Shown one piece after another: positions 1-7,740 of a stretch of 64,000 bases of DNA (position 1 is its first letter; every line of letters starts with the position of its first letter). A model generated the notes under the pieces. That model worked only from the letters and a program-made list of their open reading frames with translations, had not been told where the DNA came from and ran no database searches. Origin of the DNA: Bacillus sp. BA3 (lineage in GTDB: Bacteria; Bacillota; Bacilli; Bacillales; DSM-1321); contig PIZR01000002.1 in the NCBI GenBank assembly GCA_002835675.1, positions 783,878-847,877 of the forward strand, written 5' to 3'. A program made the translations under genes and the position numbers.

Positions 1-874
1 CCCTGGCCGCCTTCACTTCTTCCTTCTCACCACGCTGTGAAAAGGTCAGGTGGTTCTCCAGGCCATTCAAGTCAAAATTCGAAGTGAAAAACGTTGGCAG
101 GTTTTCCAGCATCCTGAATTGTAAAATCGGACCAAAAACCTCATCGCGTCCCCAGCTCGTCATGGACTCCGCTCCAATATCATCAAGCATGAGGACAGGT
201 GCCGTTTTCACCATTTCAATTTTTTCATTGACCGTATTATCACCTATCGATCCCTTAAGTTCCCTCAAGTAGTCAGGTACATAGACAATAAGGGAGGAAA
301 TTTGCCTTTTTGCAAGTTCATTGGCGATCGCACCTAATAAGTACGTTTTCCCAACGCCGAATTTCCCATAAATATATAAGCCTTTTTGCCTTTTACCTGG
401 CTCATATTCCATAATGAACGACATCGCTTTACTTAAGACAGACAAGCGTTTGTTTTCATTATCCGTTTGGGTAAAGTCTTCAATGCTCGCCTTTAAAATA
501 TCCTTCGGTACATACAGGCTGCGGATCAACTTTTCCCGTTTCCGCTTTTCATCCTCTGCCAATTTCCGCGGGCAGACTTCATAATGCAGGTTCAGGGCTT
601 TCCCTTGAACCACCAATTTGGGATAATACCCCTGCATCATATTGATGCAGCCATCCAAGCTCGGACATTTATCACACTTATTGCTTTGTGAAGTGAACTC
701 ATAAAGCTTCCCCAAGTTTTTATCAATCATTTCCTTCGTGACCGTCGAGCTGTTGGCATTCATAAATAACCGCACTTGTTCGTTTTCAAAAATCTCCTGC
801 TTCAGCTTTTCATAACGCTGTTGAAATTGATTTGTATTCGCCAATTTATTAAGGGACCTATTAATCTTTTCCAT
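1..874 (-). CDS. dnaI: Primosomal helicase loader DnaI (partial, C-terminus cut off)
   Basis: AAA+ ATPase that loads the replicative helicase DnaC onto DNA together with DnaB and DnaD. About 291 codons are visible; B. subtilis DnaI has 311 residues, so roughly 20 C-terminal residues lie beyond the window edge. The N-terminal part carries a cysteine-rich zinc-binding stretch (CDKCPSLDGC, with a later Cys). The AAA+ part shows Walker A (GKFGVGKTYL) and Walker B (VLMLDDIGAE). The start ATG at 874 follows a strong AGGAGGTG and overlaps the end of dnaB by 14 bp, so the two are translationally coupled. The family is clear; only the 3' end is missing. Confidence 0.95.
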   Translation of the reverse strand, partial: MEKINRSLNKLANTNQFQQRYEKLKQEIFENEQVRLFMNANSSTVTKEMIDKNLGKLYEFTSQSNKCDKCPSLDGCINMMQGYYPKLVVQGKALNLHYEVCPRKLAEDEKRKREKLIRSLYVPKDILKASIEDFTQTDNENKRLSVLSKAMSFIMEYEPGKRQKGLYIYGKFGVGKTYLLGAIANELAKRQISSLIVYVPDYLRELKGSIGDNTVNEKIEMVKTAPVLMLDDIGAESMTSWGRDEVFGPILQFRMLENLPTFFTSNFDLNGLENHLTFSQRGEKEEVKAAR

Positions 875-2285
875 CGTTCATTTCACCTCCTGCTTTCCAC
901 TGCTTCCATTTCTCCAGAAGCTCGCGTTTCTGGGCATCCAATTCAGGCTGATCTGTATTCTGCTCCTGCTGTGCTTCTTCTTTTTTCTCAAGCCACTCCG
1001 GAACCACTTCTTCACGTATCGCCTTTTTCCGGCCGCCCTTCGCAGCATTCCTGCTTCCTTGAGCCCAGTCCTGATATTTCCTATGTTCATTTTTAGCCAG
1101 CTCCATCGCCTCGACCACCGTGGAGACCTTCAGTCGTGCCCAATGGCCTGCCAGCTTTTCGACATAGCCCTTCGTGAACTTCATATCCGTTTTGAGCATG
1201 ACATATTCAATCAAGACATTGACGACACCCGGATTCAGCTTTTGATTGATCATCACGCCCTCAACGACTTTCAAATCACCGCTTGATGGCTCTGCACCGC
1301 CAGACAATTGCATCAGCCGCTCCCTTGGGGAAATCGTCTCCAAATGGCGGATTAACTCTTGTTCCTGTGTTTTCGGTTCCTCTTTTTGCGTCCGTTCACG
1401 AATCGGCTGCACCCGATTGACAAGGGAAGGCATATCGGCCTGTCGTTCAATCTGATACCAGTCCCTTGCCGCCTTTCTGAGCACTTCCTCATCGATCTCA
1501 TCATCCAATGAAACGGCATCCATTACTAGTTTTTGCATTTCAAGCGGATCGATGCCATATAAAAAAGCAAGTTTGGCAATCGTATTTTTTATTTTCGGAG
1601 TAAATGCCTTTTTCGGTACGATCGAGGATTTTATCCCGGCAAATAAAAGGTCGAAATCAAATAAGTCATCAAACCCCGATGGCTCGACGCCTTCCGTCCG
1701 ATCGATGTATTGCTGTTCAGGCATCGGCTGCCATTCATTTTTCGCTTCATCCGTTACATATAAAGAGTCCAAATGATCTGATGAGAATACTTCCGCAAAA
1801 GATTTAGTCACACCTTCATATTGATCGGTTAAGATATGGTCATCACAAAAGAATCTCTTTAACCGGTTGAATTGCGCTTTACCGATTTTTTTGTATAAGT
1901 AAATATTCAGCATTCCATCCGTGAAAAACTGCTGGGGGGAAAGCGGCGGGTTTAACTCATAGATGAATTCCTTCGTTTCATTTTTCGATTTCTTATATAC
2001 ATTCAACAGACCGATTCCCTCAAGTAAAAGCCGGGCTTCGTAAATATCAGCTAACTTAAGGCCGATGGTATTCATTAATTGATAATGTGAGGAGGTTTCC
2101 GACCATAGCCTGTTCTCCTCCAACTCACTCCATAACGTCATATATAGGCTAATGCATATAGGTCCAATAAGAGGTTGATATAGTCGGGTAAGTATTTTCC
2201 GATCATAGTCATGAAGCAGCCCCGCAGATGAGACCAAATATGAATCAGCTGGGAGCAATTCTTGCCAATGCTTTGACATCTCCAT
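861..2285 (-). CDS. dnaB: Replication initiation/membrane attachment protein DnaB
   Basis: Firmicute-specific DnaB of the DnaD/DnaB family, not the E. coli helicase of the same name. It acts with DnaD and DnaI in helicase loading at oriC and at restart sites. The 474-residue length fits the family (B. subtilis 472). The N-terminal winged-helix part contains the conserved TRLYQPLIGPICISLYMTLW region (residues about 34-53). The C-terminal DnaB_2 domain is visible around residues 360-410 (MKFTKGYVEKLAGHWARLK). It overlaps dnaI by 14 bp and lies 52 bp downstream of nrdR, giving the conserved nrdR-dnaB-dnaI order. A second ATG two codons downstream is an alternative start. Confidence 0.95.
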   Translation of the reverse strand: MEMSKHWQELLPADSYLVSSAGLLHDYDRKILTRLYQPLIGPICISLYMTLWSELEENRLWSETSSHYQLMNTIGLKLADIYEARLLLEGIGLLNVYKKSKNETKEFIYELNPPLSPQQFFTDGMLNIYLYKKIGKAQFNRLKRFFCDDHILTDQYEGVTKSFAEVFSSDHLDSLYVTDEAKNEWQPMPEQQYIDRTEGVEPSGFDDLFDFDLLFAGIKSSIVPKKAFTPKIKNTIAKLAFLYGIDPLEMQKLVMDAVSLDDEIDEEVLRKAARDWYQIERQADMPSLVNRVQPIRERTQKEEPKTQEQELIRHLETISPRERLMQLSGGAEPSSGDLKVVEGVMINQKLNPGVVNVLIEYVMLKTDMKFTKGYVEKLAGHWARLKVSTVVEAMELAKNEHRKYQDWAQGSRNAAKGGRKKAIREEVVPEWLEKKEEAQQEQNTDQPELDAQKRELLEKWKQWKAGGEMNDGKD

Positions 2286-2337
2286 TCAAACCTTTCAAAA
2301 GATGTAGTGAAAAAAGAGCCAAAGTGAATCTTCAGCT

Positions 2338-2799
2338 CTACTTTCTTTCTTTATTTATCAAATCTTTCAATTCATCGATAAAGACATTGATGTCTTTAAA
2401 TTGTCGATAGACGGATGCGAACCTTACATAGGCAACCTCATCGACTTCTGCCAGCTTGTCCATCACCATCTCGCCGACATTGTCGCTTTTCACTTCCGAT
2501 ATGCCCTGGTTGCGTAGTTCTTTTTCTACATAACTGGTAATTTGCTCTAGTTCTTTCAAGGGAACCGGGCGTTTTTCGCAAGCCCTGATTAAGCCACGCA
2601 GGATTTTATCACGACTGAACTCTTCCCGCGTCCCGCCCTTTTTCACTACAATAAGCGGTGTTTCCTCCACCTTTTCAAATGTCGTGAATCGAAAACCACA
2701 TGCCTCACATTCACGGCGTCGTCGAATCGATTTACTTTCATCGACTGGCCTGGAATCGAGCACTCTTGTTCCGTTATATTGACATGATGGGCATTTCAT
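2338..2799 (-). CDS. nrdR: Ribonucleotide reductase transcriptional repressor NrdR
   Basis: Nucleotide-sensing repressor of ribonucleotide reductase genes. The N-terminal zinc ribbon has two Cys pairs (MKCPSC and CEAC) with the basic [11 protein letters not shown] stretch between them. An ATP-cone follows from about residue 49 ([20 protein letters not shown]). The chosen start begins with MKCPSC, as in other NrdR proteins, and gives 153 residues; an ATG one codon upstream at 2802 is equally compatible with the GGAG ribosome site. It sits directly upstream of dnaB, probably cotranscribed, as is usual in Bacillus. Confidence 0.96.
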   Translation of the reverse strand: MKCPSCQYNGTRVLDSRPVDESKSIRRRRECEACGFRFTTFEKVEETPLIVVKKGGTREEFSRDKILRGLIRACEKRPVPLKELEQITSYVEKELRNQGISEVKSDNVGEMVMDKLAEVDEVAYVRFASVYRQFKDINVFIDELKDLINKERK

Positions 2800-3025
2800 C
2801 ATTATCAGCTCCGTATTTTATGTAGGACTCCCCTATCTAAATGTTCCCCAAGGAATTACTTCTCTATCTTAATCTTATATTAAATGGAACGGCCAGTACA
2901 AGTAAAAAGTGTAACTTCCGGCAGCAGGCACTTTTTGTTCTGCCGTTGAAGCACCATTGTCAAAGTTTTTATGCTACAAGGGCATCCTCCCCTATAAAGG
3001 GAAGCAGACTGCCGATTGATTGCAT

Positions 3026-3055
3026 TAAAAAAGAGATGCACCCATGGCATCTCTG
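3026..3055 (-). terminator. Intrinsic terminator after speD
   Basis: Read on the minus strand, AGAGATGC and GCATCTCT form a hairpin followed by six T residues, just downstream of the speD stop codon. Confidence 0.8.
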
Positions 3056-3069
3056 TGTATACGTGTTTT

Positions 3070-3468
3070 TTATAGGGCACTTATATTGGCTTTTTTCATT
3101 TGTACAGGACCTAATCCACGTGGTAATTCTATGTTTTCACGTGTTTGCGCATTCAAAGCTTCTGCAATATAATCTGCCGCAATATTCGGATCCAAGTTAC
3201 CGCATGTATAGACATCAATGCTCGCATAGCCGTGTTCTGGAAAACTGTGAATCGTTAAGTGTGATTCAGAAATGATGACAACCCCGCTGACTCCTTGTGG
3301 AGCAAATTTGTGAAAGGCAACTTCTCGTACCTCTGCACCTGATTTCAAAGCAGCATCAACAAAAATCTTTTCAATTAAATCGATATTGTTCAGTTTTTCA
3401 AAGTCACAACCCCAAAGTTCAGAAATGACGTGTCTACCCATAGTTTCCATAGTGTAAGCTGTTTCCAT
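3070..3468 (-). CDS. speD: S-adenosylmethionine decarboxylase proenzyme (SpeD/SpeH)
   Basis: Pyruvoyl-dependent AdoMet decarboxylase that supplies decarboxylated AdoMet for spermidine synthesis. The short class 1B form is seen here (about 132 residues). The self-cleavage region [15 protein letters not shown] contains the Ser (about residue 69) that becomes the pyruvoyl group after Glu-Ser cleavage, and the downstream [17 protein letters not shown] segment is intact. The reading frame can be extended to 3489, but the strong GGGGGA site 8 bp before the ATG at 3468 supports the shorter start. In B. subtilis the homologue is also a neighbour of gapB; here an insertion scar separates them. Confidence 0.95.
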   Translation of the reverse strand: METAYTMETMGRHVISELWGCDFEKLNNIDLIEKIFVDAALKSGAEVREVAFHKFAPQGVSGVVIISESHLTIHSFPEHGYASIDVYTCGNLDPNIAADYIAEALNAQTRENIELPRGLGPVQMKKANISAL

Positions 3469-3761
3469 ATTAAGCTTCCCCCTTACCATGATTTAAAAAT
3501 AAGTTCTGATAACTACCACGGGGGAAAGTTAGTCCAAAGAGGTCCTAACCCTTTAAGTAGCCATCATGCAAACCGCTATTGAAGAAGTTCACGATTCATA
3601 GTATATATGGTTTGAATTTTTTTTGCAACTCCAAATTGAATTTTTGGAAAGAAAAACTTTATATGTAATGAGGATATAGCGAAGGTTCAAATGTGGAGCA
3701 AATTCCGTCTTCGGTTTATTCAGCGCCATAAAACAGCCGGGAATTCATGGATCACTGCATG

Positions 3762-3794
3762 AAAAATAGCCCGCTAAAAAAATTCAGCAGGCTC
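3762..3794. repeat. Duplicated terminator hairpin, outer copy
   Basis: This 33-bp segment matches the gapB terminator segment at 4313-4345 with two mismatches and keeps the hairpin arms AGCCCGCT and AGCAGGCT. The two copies are in the same orientation and bracket about 520 bp of insertion debris. The arrangement looks like a target duplication or a recombination scar. Confidence 0.75.
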
Positions 3795-3797
3795 TGA

Positions 3798-3832
3798 CTG
3801 TAGACAAACTCAATAATTGAGTTTGTCTACAG
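3798..3832. repeat. Perfect 16-bp palindrome with 3-nt loop
   Basis: CTGTAGACAAACTCAA is followed by TAA and then its exact reverse complement. There is no long T tract next to it, so it is not a typical terminator. It lies immediately upstream of dispersed repeat copy 1, inside the region bracketed by duplicated terminators, and may be the end of a mobile element. Confidence 0.8.
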
Positions 3833-3843
3833 TATATTAGGCC

Positions 3844-4001
3844 GTTGATTTCCACTCCTGGCACTCGCTTTCCGCGGGCGGTCCGGGAGCCTCCTCGGCG
3901 CCATAGCGCCTGTGGGGTCTCCCTTGGACGCACTTTCCCCGCAGGAGTCTCGTACACCCGCTCCAATCAACTTTGTTTTAACAGTAAGATAGAACTCTTT
4001 T
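3844..4001. repeat. Dispersed GC-rich repeat, copy 1
   Basis: A GC-rich segment in AT-rich surroundings. It shares GTTGATTTCCA at the left, CACTCGCTTTCCGCGGGCGG near the left end, CCGCAGGAGTCTCG near the right end and CTCCAATCAACTTTG at the right with copy 3 (50666-50815). Copy 2 (12641-12770) is more diverged. GTTGATT at the left and AATCAAC at the right form short terminal inverted repeats. Reading frames across it have no recognisable product. It looks like a small non-autonomous mobile or structured repeat; the exact ends are uncertain. Confidence 0.75.
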
Positions 4002-4016
4002 ACCTTCAGTCTATTT

Positions 4017-4271
4017 AAGGAAGAAACCAAGGAGATTAAGGGCAGTTCAACTGATACTGAGAGTAGCTACTATTATGTGAATGATGAACGAACAAAATAA
4101 GTTTGCCTATTCGTTTCATTCGGCATCATACGCAATGGATTTGTGTTAGGGACGATAGTAACACCCGGAAATACGCATGATAATCATATCTTAGAGCTTC
4201 TAGTTGAACTAGTGATTGAGAAAGTTGGAAAACCAGGAGCAGATGCAAAAGAAAAGTATGGTATGCGTTAG
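4017..4271 (+). pseudogene. IS1182-like transposase relic
   Basis: Broken fragments of an IS1182-family DDE transposase. One frame reads TDTESSYYYVNDERTK and then a stop. A shifted frame reads FAYSFHSAS. Another reads NGFVLGTIVTPGNTHDNHIL and continues to KYGMR and a stop. These match, in order, the conserved central region of IS1182 transposases as I remember it. Frameshifts, an early stop and the absence of both ends show it is dead. It lies next to dispersed repeat copy 1 and between the two terminator copies. No other transposase fragment is seen in the window. Confidence 0.72.
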
Positions 4272-4312
4272 GTCACCATTCTCTATAACTGCTTCAAATC
4301 CGATAAAAAATC

Positions 4313-4345
4313 AAAAATAGCCTGCTAAAAAAATTTAGCAGGCTC
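4313..4345 (-). terminator. gapB terminator (inner copy of duplicated hairpin)
   Basis: AGCCTGCT and AGCAGGCT form a hairpin around an A-rich loop 13 bp past the gapB stop, with a T-rich run on the minus strand after it. The same 33 bp recur at 3762-3794 with two differences. Confidence 0.78.
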
Positions 4346-4357
4346 AGTTATTTCATT

Positions 4358-5395
4358 TTATTTTACTGATAATTCGACTTCGGAAGTTTTTTTCAACTCG
4401 GAGCCAACCAATTTCACTAGGTCCACTACCCGGTTGGAGTAACCCCACTCATTATCATACCATGCAAGGACTTTCACTTTCCTGTCCCCGATCATCATCG
4501 TCGTCAACCCATCGATGATTGCAGAGTGTGGATTCGTTTTGAAATCACTGGAAACTAAAGGTTCCATCGTGAATTCCATGATACCTTTGAGTTCATTTTC
4601 TGAAGCATCGACGAAGGCTTGGTTCACTTCATCAATCGTGACATCACGGTTTAAATCCACAACAAGATCGACTAAAGATACGTTAGGTGTCGGTACACGT
4701 ATCGCCATTCCATGAAGCTTGCCTTTTAATTGCGGCAACACTAGTGAGATGGCTTTTGCAGCTCCTGTAGTCGTAGGAATCATGCTTTCCGCAGCTGCAC
4801 GGGCACGTCTCAAGTCTTTGTGCGGGTTATCGATATTATTTTGATCATTAGTATAAGAATGTATCGTTGTCATTAAACCGTTGTTTATGCCGAATTTTTC
4901 ATCAAGCACTTTTGCAACCGGTCCAAGGCAGTTCGTTGTACAAGATGCATTGGATATGACGAAATGCTTGTCAATTTCCAGCACTTCCTCATTTACTCCC
5001 ATTACAATGGTAACGTCTTCATTTTTACCCGGCGCTGATAATATAACTCTTTTTGCTCCTGCTTCTAAATGAAGAGCTGCTTTAGAACGATCATTGAATT
5101 TGCCAGTGGCTTCAATTACAATATCTATGTTCATCTCTTTCCAAGGCAATAGCTTTGGATCGCGGTTATTTATTAGTTTTACTCGGCGGCCATTCACTAT
5201 TAGTGAATCATCTTCAGCTATAATGATACCGTCGAATTTACCATGTATCGTATCATATTTTAGTAAGTGTGCTAAAGTTTCAGCTGGATAGCTTGCATTA
5301 ATGGCAACAATGTCCAAACTCTCATCTAATATGGCTTTTCGGAAAACCATTCTTCCAATTCTCCCAAATCCGTTAATCGCTATTCTTGAATTCAT
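4358..5395 (-). CDS. gapB: Glyceraldehyde-3-phosphate dehydrogenase, gluconeogenic GapB type
   Basis: Interconverts 1,3-bisphosphoglycerate and glyceraldehyde 3-phosphate; GapB enzymes prefer NADP and work in gluconeogenesis. The N-terminus MNSRIAINGFGRIGRM is the Rossmann nucleotide-binding fold, and the catalytic Cys lies in SNASCTTNCLGP (about residue 150). The frame could begin at 5443, but GGAGG just before the ATG at 5395 fixes the start, giving 345 residues (B. subtilis 340). Placement beside speD and a CcpN-type operator pair upstream (5420-5462) argue for GapB rather than glycolytic GapA. It could also oxidise erythrose 4-phosphate, as some members do. Confidence 0.95.
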   Translation of the reverse strand: MNSRIAINGFGRIGRMVFRKAILDESLDIVAINASYPAETLAHLLKYDTIHGKFDGIIIAEDDSLIVNGRRVKLINNRDPKLLPWKEMNIDIVIEATGKFNDRSKAALHLEAGAKRVILSAPGKNEDVTIVMGVNEEVLEIDKHFVISNASCTTNCLGPVAKVLDEKFGINNGLMTTIHSYTNDQNNIDNPHKDLRRARAAAESMIPTTTGAAKAISLVLPQLKGKLHGMAIRVPTPNVSLVDLVVDLNRDVTIDEVNQAFVDASENELKGIMEFTMEPLVSSDFKTNPHSAIIDGLTTMMIGDRKVKVLAWYDNEWGYSNRVVDLVKLVGSELKKTSEVELSVK

Positions 5396-5419
5396 TGTTC
5401 GGACCCTCCAGAAAATATT

Positions 5420-5462
5420 AGTGTTATACTTATTACCTTTCACATGTAATTAGTATAACATA
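5420..5462 (-). promoter_or_regulatory. gapB promoter with paired CcpN-like operators
   Basis: On the minus strand 5462-5452 reads TATGTTATACT, an exact match to the CcpN consensus TRTGHYATAYW. On the plus strand 5420-5430 reads AGTGTTATACT, with one mismatch, in the opposite orientation. The upstream box overlaps an extended -10 (TGTTATACT). In B. subtilis CcpN represses gapB under glycolytic conditions, so the same control is inferred here. Confidence 0.75.
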
Positions 5463-5515
5463 ATTCAGAGGAATTGTGCTAATAAAAATGCGGATTGTTC
5501 TTATTTTTTCAACAT

Positions 5516-5548
5516 AAAAAGAAGAAACCGGGCGGTTTCTTCTTTTTA
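5516..5548 (-). terminator. coaE terminator
   Basis: AAAAAGAAGAAACC and GGTTTCTTCTTTTT form a 14-bp stem with a 4-nt loop directly after the coaE stop codon. Confidence 0.85.
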
Positions 5549-5554
5549 TCATAA

Positions 5555-6154
5555 TTATATGACATACCATTCGCTAAGTATGGACTTCACTTGCCGCTTC
5601 GTTTCATTAATGTCCCCATTATTATCGATGACGGCATCCGCTAAAGCCTTTTTATCGGCCAAGGGCATTTGCGAATTGATCCTGGCAAGTGCATCAGTCT
5701 CCGAAAGACCATTCCTGTTCATTAATCGCTGCAATTGAACTTCCTCATCCACATAGACCAATAGCGTCTTATCCACCATGAATGTCAGCTTGCTTTCAAA
5801 TAGAAGCGGAATATCCATGAACACCGTTTCTTCACCTGATGATAGTGCCGCTTCCGTTTTGAGAAGCATCCAACTCCTGACGGCAGGATGCACGATGCTA
5901 TTCAATAGCAATCTCTTTTCTTGATCATGAAATATGATCGACCCAAGCTTTACGCGATCTATATTCCCATCCGTCAATAATATATCTTCACCAAACGCCT
6001 TCACAATTTGATGGTAGGCTTCTTCACCTGGCTCAACGACAGCACGGGAAGCCAGATCTGCATCTACAATCGTGAATCCGAGTTCCTGTAAATAGAGGCT
6101 GACGCTGCTTTTCCCACTGGCGATGCCTCCGGTGATTCCGATGATTTGTCCCAT
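5555..6154 (-). CDS. coaE: Dephospho-CoA kinase
   Basis: Last step of coenzyme A synthesis: ATP-dependent phosphorylation of dephospho-CoA at the 3'-hydroxyl of ribose. The P-loop GITGGIASGKSS is at residues 6-17, followed by the conserved IVDADLASRAVVEPG segment and the lid-region motif VHPAVR. The 199-residue length is normal for the family. Start supported by AAAGGGGGAG. It lies downstream of ytaF and mutM, in the polA-mutM-ytaF-coaE order known in Bacillus, with its own terminator. Confidence 0.96.
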   Translation of the reverse strand: MGQIIGITGGIASGKSSVSLYLQELGFTIVDADLASRAVVEPGEEAYHQIVKAFGEDILLTDGNIDRVKLGSIIFHDQEKRLLLNSIVHPAVRSWMLLKTEAALSSGEETVFMDIPLLFESKLTFMVDKTLLVYVDEEVQLQRLMNRNGLSETDALARINSQMPLADKKALADAVIDNNGDINETKRQVKSILSEWYVI

Positions 6155-6178
6155 AAGCTCCCCCTTTTAAACCATGTA

Positions 6179-6811
6179 TCATAACTTGAATATACCGATG
6201 ATAATCAATAGTACACCTGGAAGAAAGGTCAAATGCTGGACAACTTTATTATTTGAAAGTAATTTCCCGCTTTGAATTCCGCTCCAAATGAAAATCGAAC
6301 TCATAACAGCGATGCACCCTGCGAGAATAATCGGTGAAATGCCGATCATAGCCGCTCCAACTCCGGCCCCGAAAGCATCCAGCGAAAGTGCAAACCCGAG
6401 AACAAGCGCTTCAACTCCAGTAATCGTGCCTGATTTATCAAAATCGGCATTCAATGGTTTTTGTAAAATATTAATGACTACCCCAAGTGATTTAATTTCA
6501 AAATTAAAGATGATCTTTTCATGATATCTATCATCTTTCAGTTCTTTTTCAGGCTTAAAATACTGGTATACCATCCAGGCACCAAGAAAAATGAGGATGA
6601 TGCCACCCGTTTTTTCAGCCGCCCCGATAGATATGAGCTGACTGATGAATTGTCCGATGACCATCGCTATACCTAAACTCAATGCAGAGCAAAATGAGAT
6701 GACCGCTATTGACCTTAAGGGGATTTTCATCTTCCGCATACCGAATGTCAAACCTACGCCAAATCCGTCAATACTAACTGCAAAAGCAAGAAAAATAATT
6801 TGTAGCCACAT
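6179..6811 (-). CDS. ytaF: Sporulation membrane protein YtaF (MntP-like)
   Basis: Integral membrane protein of 210 residues with about six hydrophobic segments. It shows the two-repeat layout of the MntP/YtaF family: AVSIDGFGVGLTFGMRK near the N-terminus and its counterpart LSLDAFGAGVGAAMIG in the second half, each with a buried acidic residue. MntP proteins export manganese; YtaF is linked to sporulation in B. subtilis, where its substrate is not known to me. It is 24 bp upstream of coaE. The family call is solid, the transported ion is inference. Confidence 0.88.
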   Translation of the reverse strand: MWLQIIFLAFAVSIDGFGVGLTFGMRKMKIPLRSIAVISFCSALSLGIAMVIGQFISQLISIGAAEKTGGIILIFLGAWMVYQYFKPEKELKDDRYHEKIIFNFEIKSLGVVINILQKPLNADFDKSGTITGVEALVLGFALSLDAFGAGVGAAMIGISPIILAGCIAVMSSIFIWSGIQSGKLLSNNKVVQHLTFLPGVLLIIIGIFKL

Positions 6812-6890
6812 CGGAATATTACTCCTTCCCTACTCGTTGCTACCCTAGTATATGGAAGGAGCCCATCCGATGTGTTAGAAAAAACACTAC

Positions 6891-7721
6891 CTATTTAAGC
6901 GGCTGGCATAACGGGCAAATATGTGTACCGCGTCCTGCAACAACCAGTTTCTCAAGGGGCGTGCCGCATGTTTTGCAGTTCTCGCCCTTTCGTCCATAAA
7001 CATTCAATTCCAACTGAAACATGCCGATTTGCCCTTGGGAATTAATGTATGAACGAATCGTACTTCCGCCTTTTTCCACAGCTTCCCCTAAAGTCGCAAT
7101 GATTTCTCCATGCAACGTCTTGATTTCCTGCAATGAAAGTGAAGAAGCGATTCTCTCTGGATGAATACGGGAGCGGAATAACGACTCATCCACATATATA
7201 TTCCCAATCCCGACGACAACCGTTTGATCAAGGAGAACGGGCTTGATTTTCCTGTTGGTTCTTGCCAGCTTCCTACTTAGCCCCTCGACAGTAAAATCTT
7301 CAGACAAAGGTTCCGGCCCTAAATGCAAAAGGGGCAGCCGATCAAGTTCTTCCCCTTTGGCAAATAGATGCATCGTTCCGAATTTCCGGACATCCCTGTA
7401 CCGAAGTTCACTGCCATCAGTGAATGTGAAGATCACATGGGTATGCTTATCATACGGCTCTTCTTTTGGATGCACGCCGTATTTCCCTTCCATTCTTAAA
7501 TGCGAAACCATCGAATAATCATCCAAGGTGAAAATGAGGAACTTGCCCCGACGGCCTATTCCCCTTATCGTCTGTCCCCTTAAAGCATCCTGAAACTGTT
7601 CGACAGGTTCAGGCGCTTTAATGATCTTTGGCCAAAAGACGGACACTTCCTTGATCTCTTTTCCGATTACGAGCTGCTCTAACGTTCTTCTGACTGTTTC
7701 CACTTCTGGAAGTTCTGGCAT
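6891..7721 (-). CDS. mutM: Formamidopyrimidine-DNA glycosylase (Fpg/MutM)
   Basis: Bifunctional glycosylase/AP lyase that removes 8-oxoguanine and ring-opened purines from DNA. The mature N-terminus PELPEVETVRR puts the catalytic Pro at position 2, which fixes the start at 7721 rather than the in-frame ATG at 7730; an AGGTGA site precedes it. The C-terminal zinc finger is complete (CKTCG ... CPLCQ), as is the DNA-binding GNIYVDESLFRSRIHP region. It sits 19 bp after polA and is probably cotranscribed with it. Confidence 0.96.
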   Translation of the reverse strand: MPELPEVETVRRTLEQLVIGKEIKEVSVFWPKIIKAPEPVEQFQDALRGQTIRGIGRRGKFLIFTLDDYSMVSHLRMEGKYGVHPKEEPYDKHTHVIFTFTDGSELRYRDVRKFGTMHLFAKGEELDRLPLLHLGPEPLSEDFTVEGLSRKLARTNRKIKPVLLDQTVVVGIGNIYVDESLFRSRIHPERIASSLSLQEIKTLHGEIIATLGEAVEKGGSTIRSYINSQGQIGMFQLELNVYGRKGENCKTCGTPLEKLVVAGRGTHICPLCQPLK

Positions 7722-7740
7722 TGCAATCACCTATCTTTTA

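Noticed and set aside
3784-4030. Minus-strand reading frames over repeat copy 1
   Set aside because: Similar peptides appear over copy 3 only because the DNA repeat is shared; no ribosome site and no domain, so probably not proteins.
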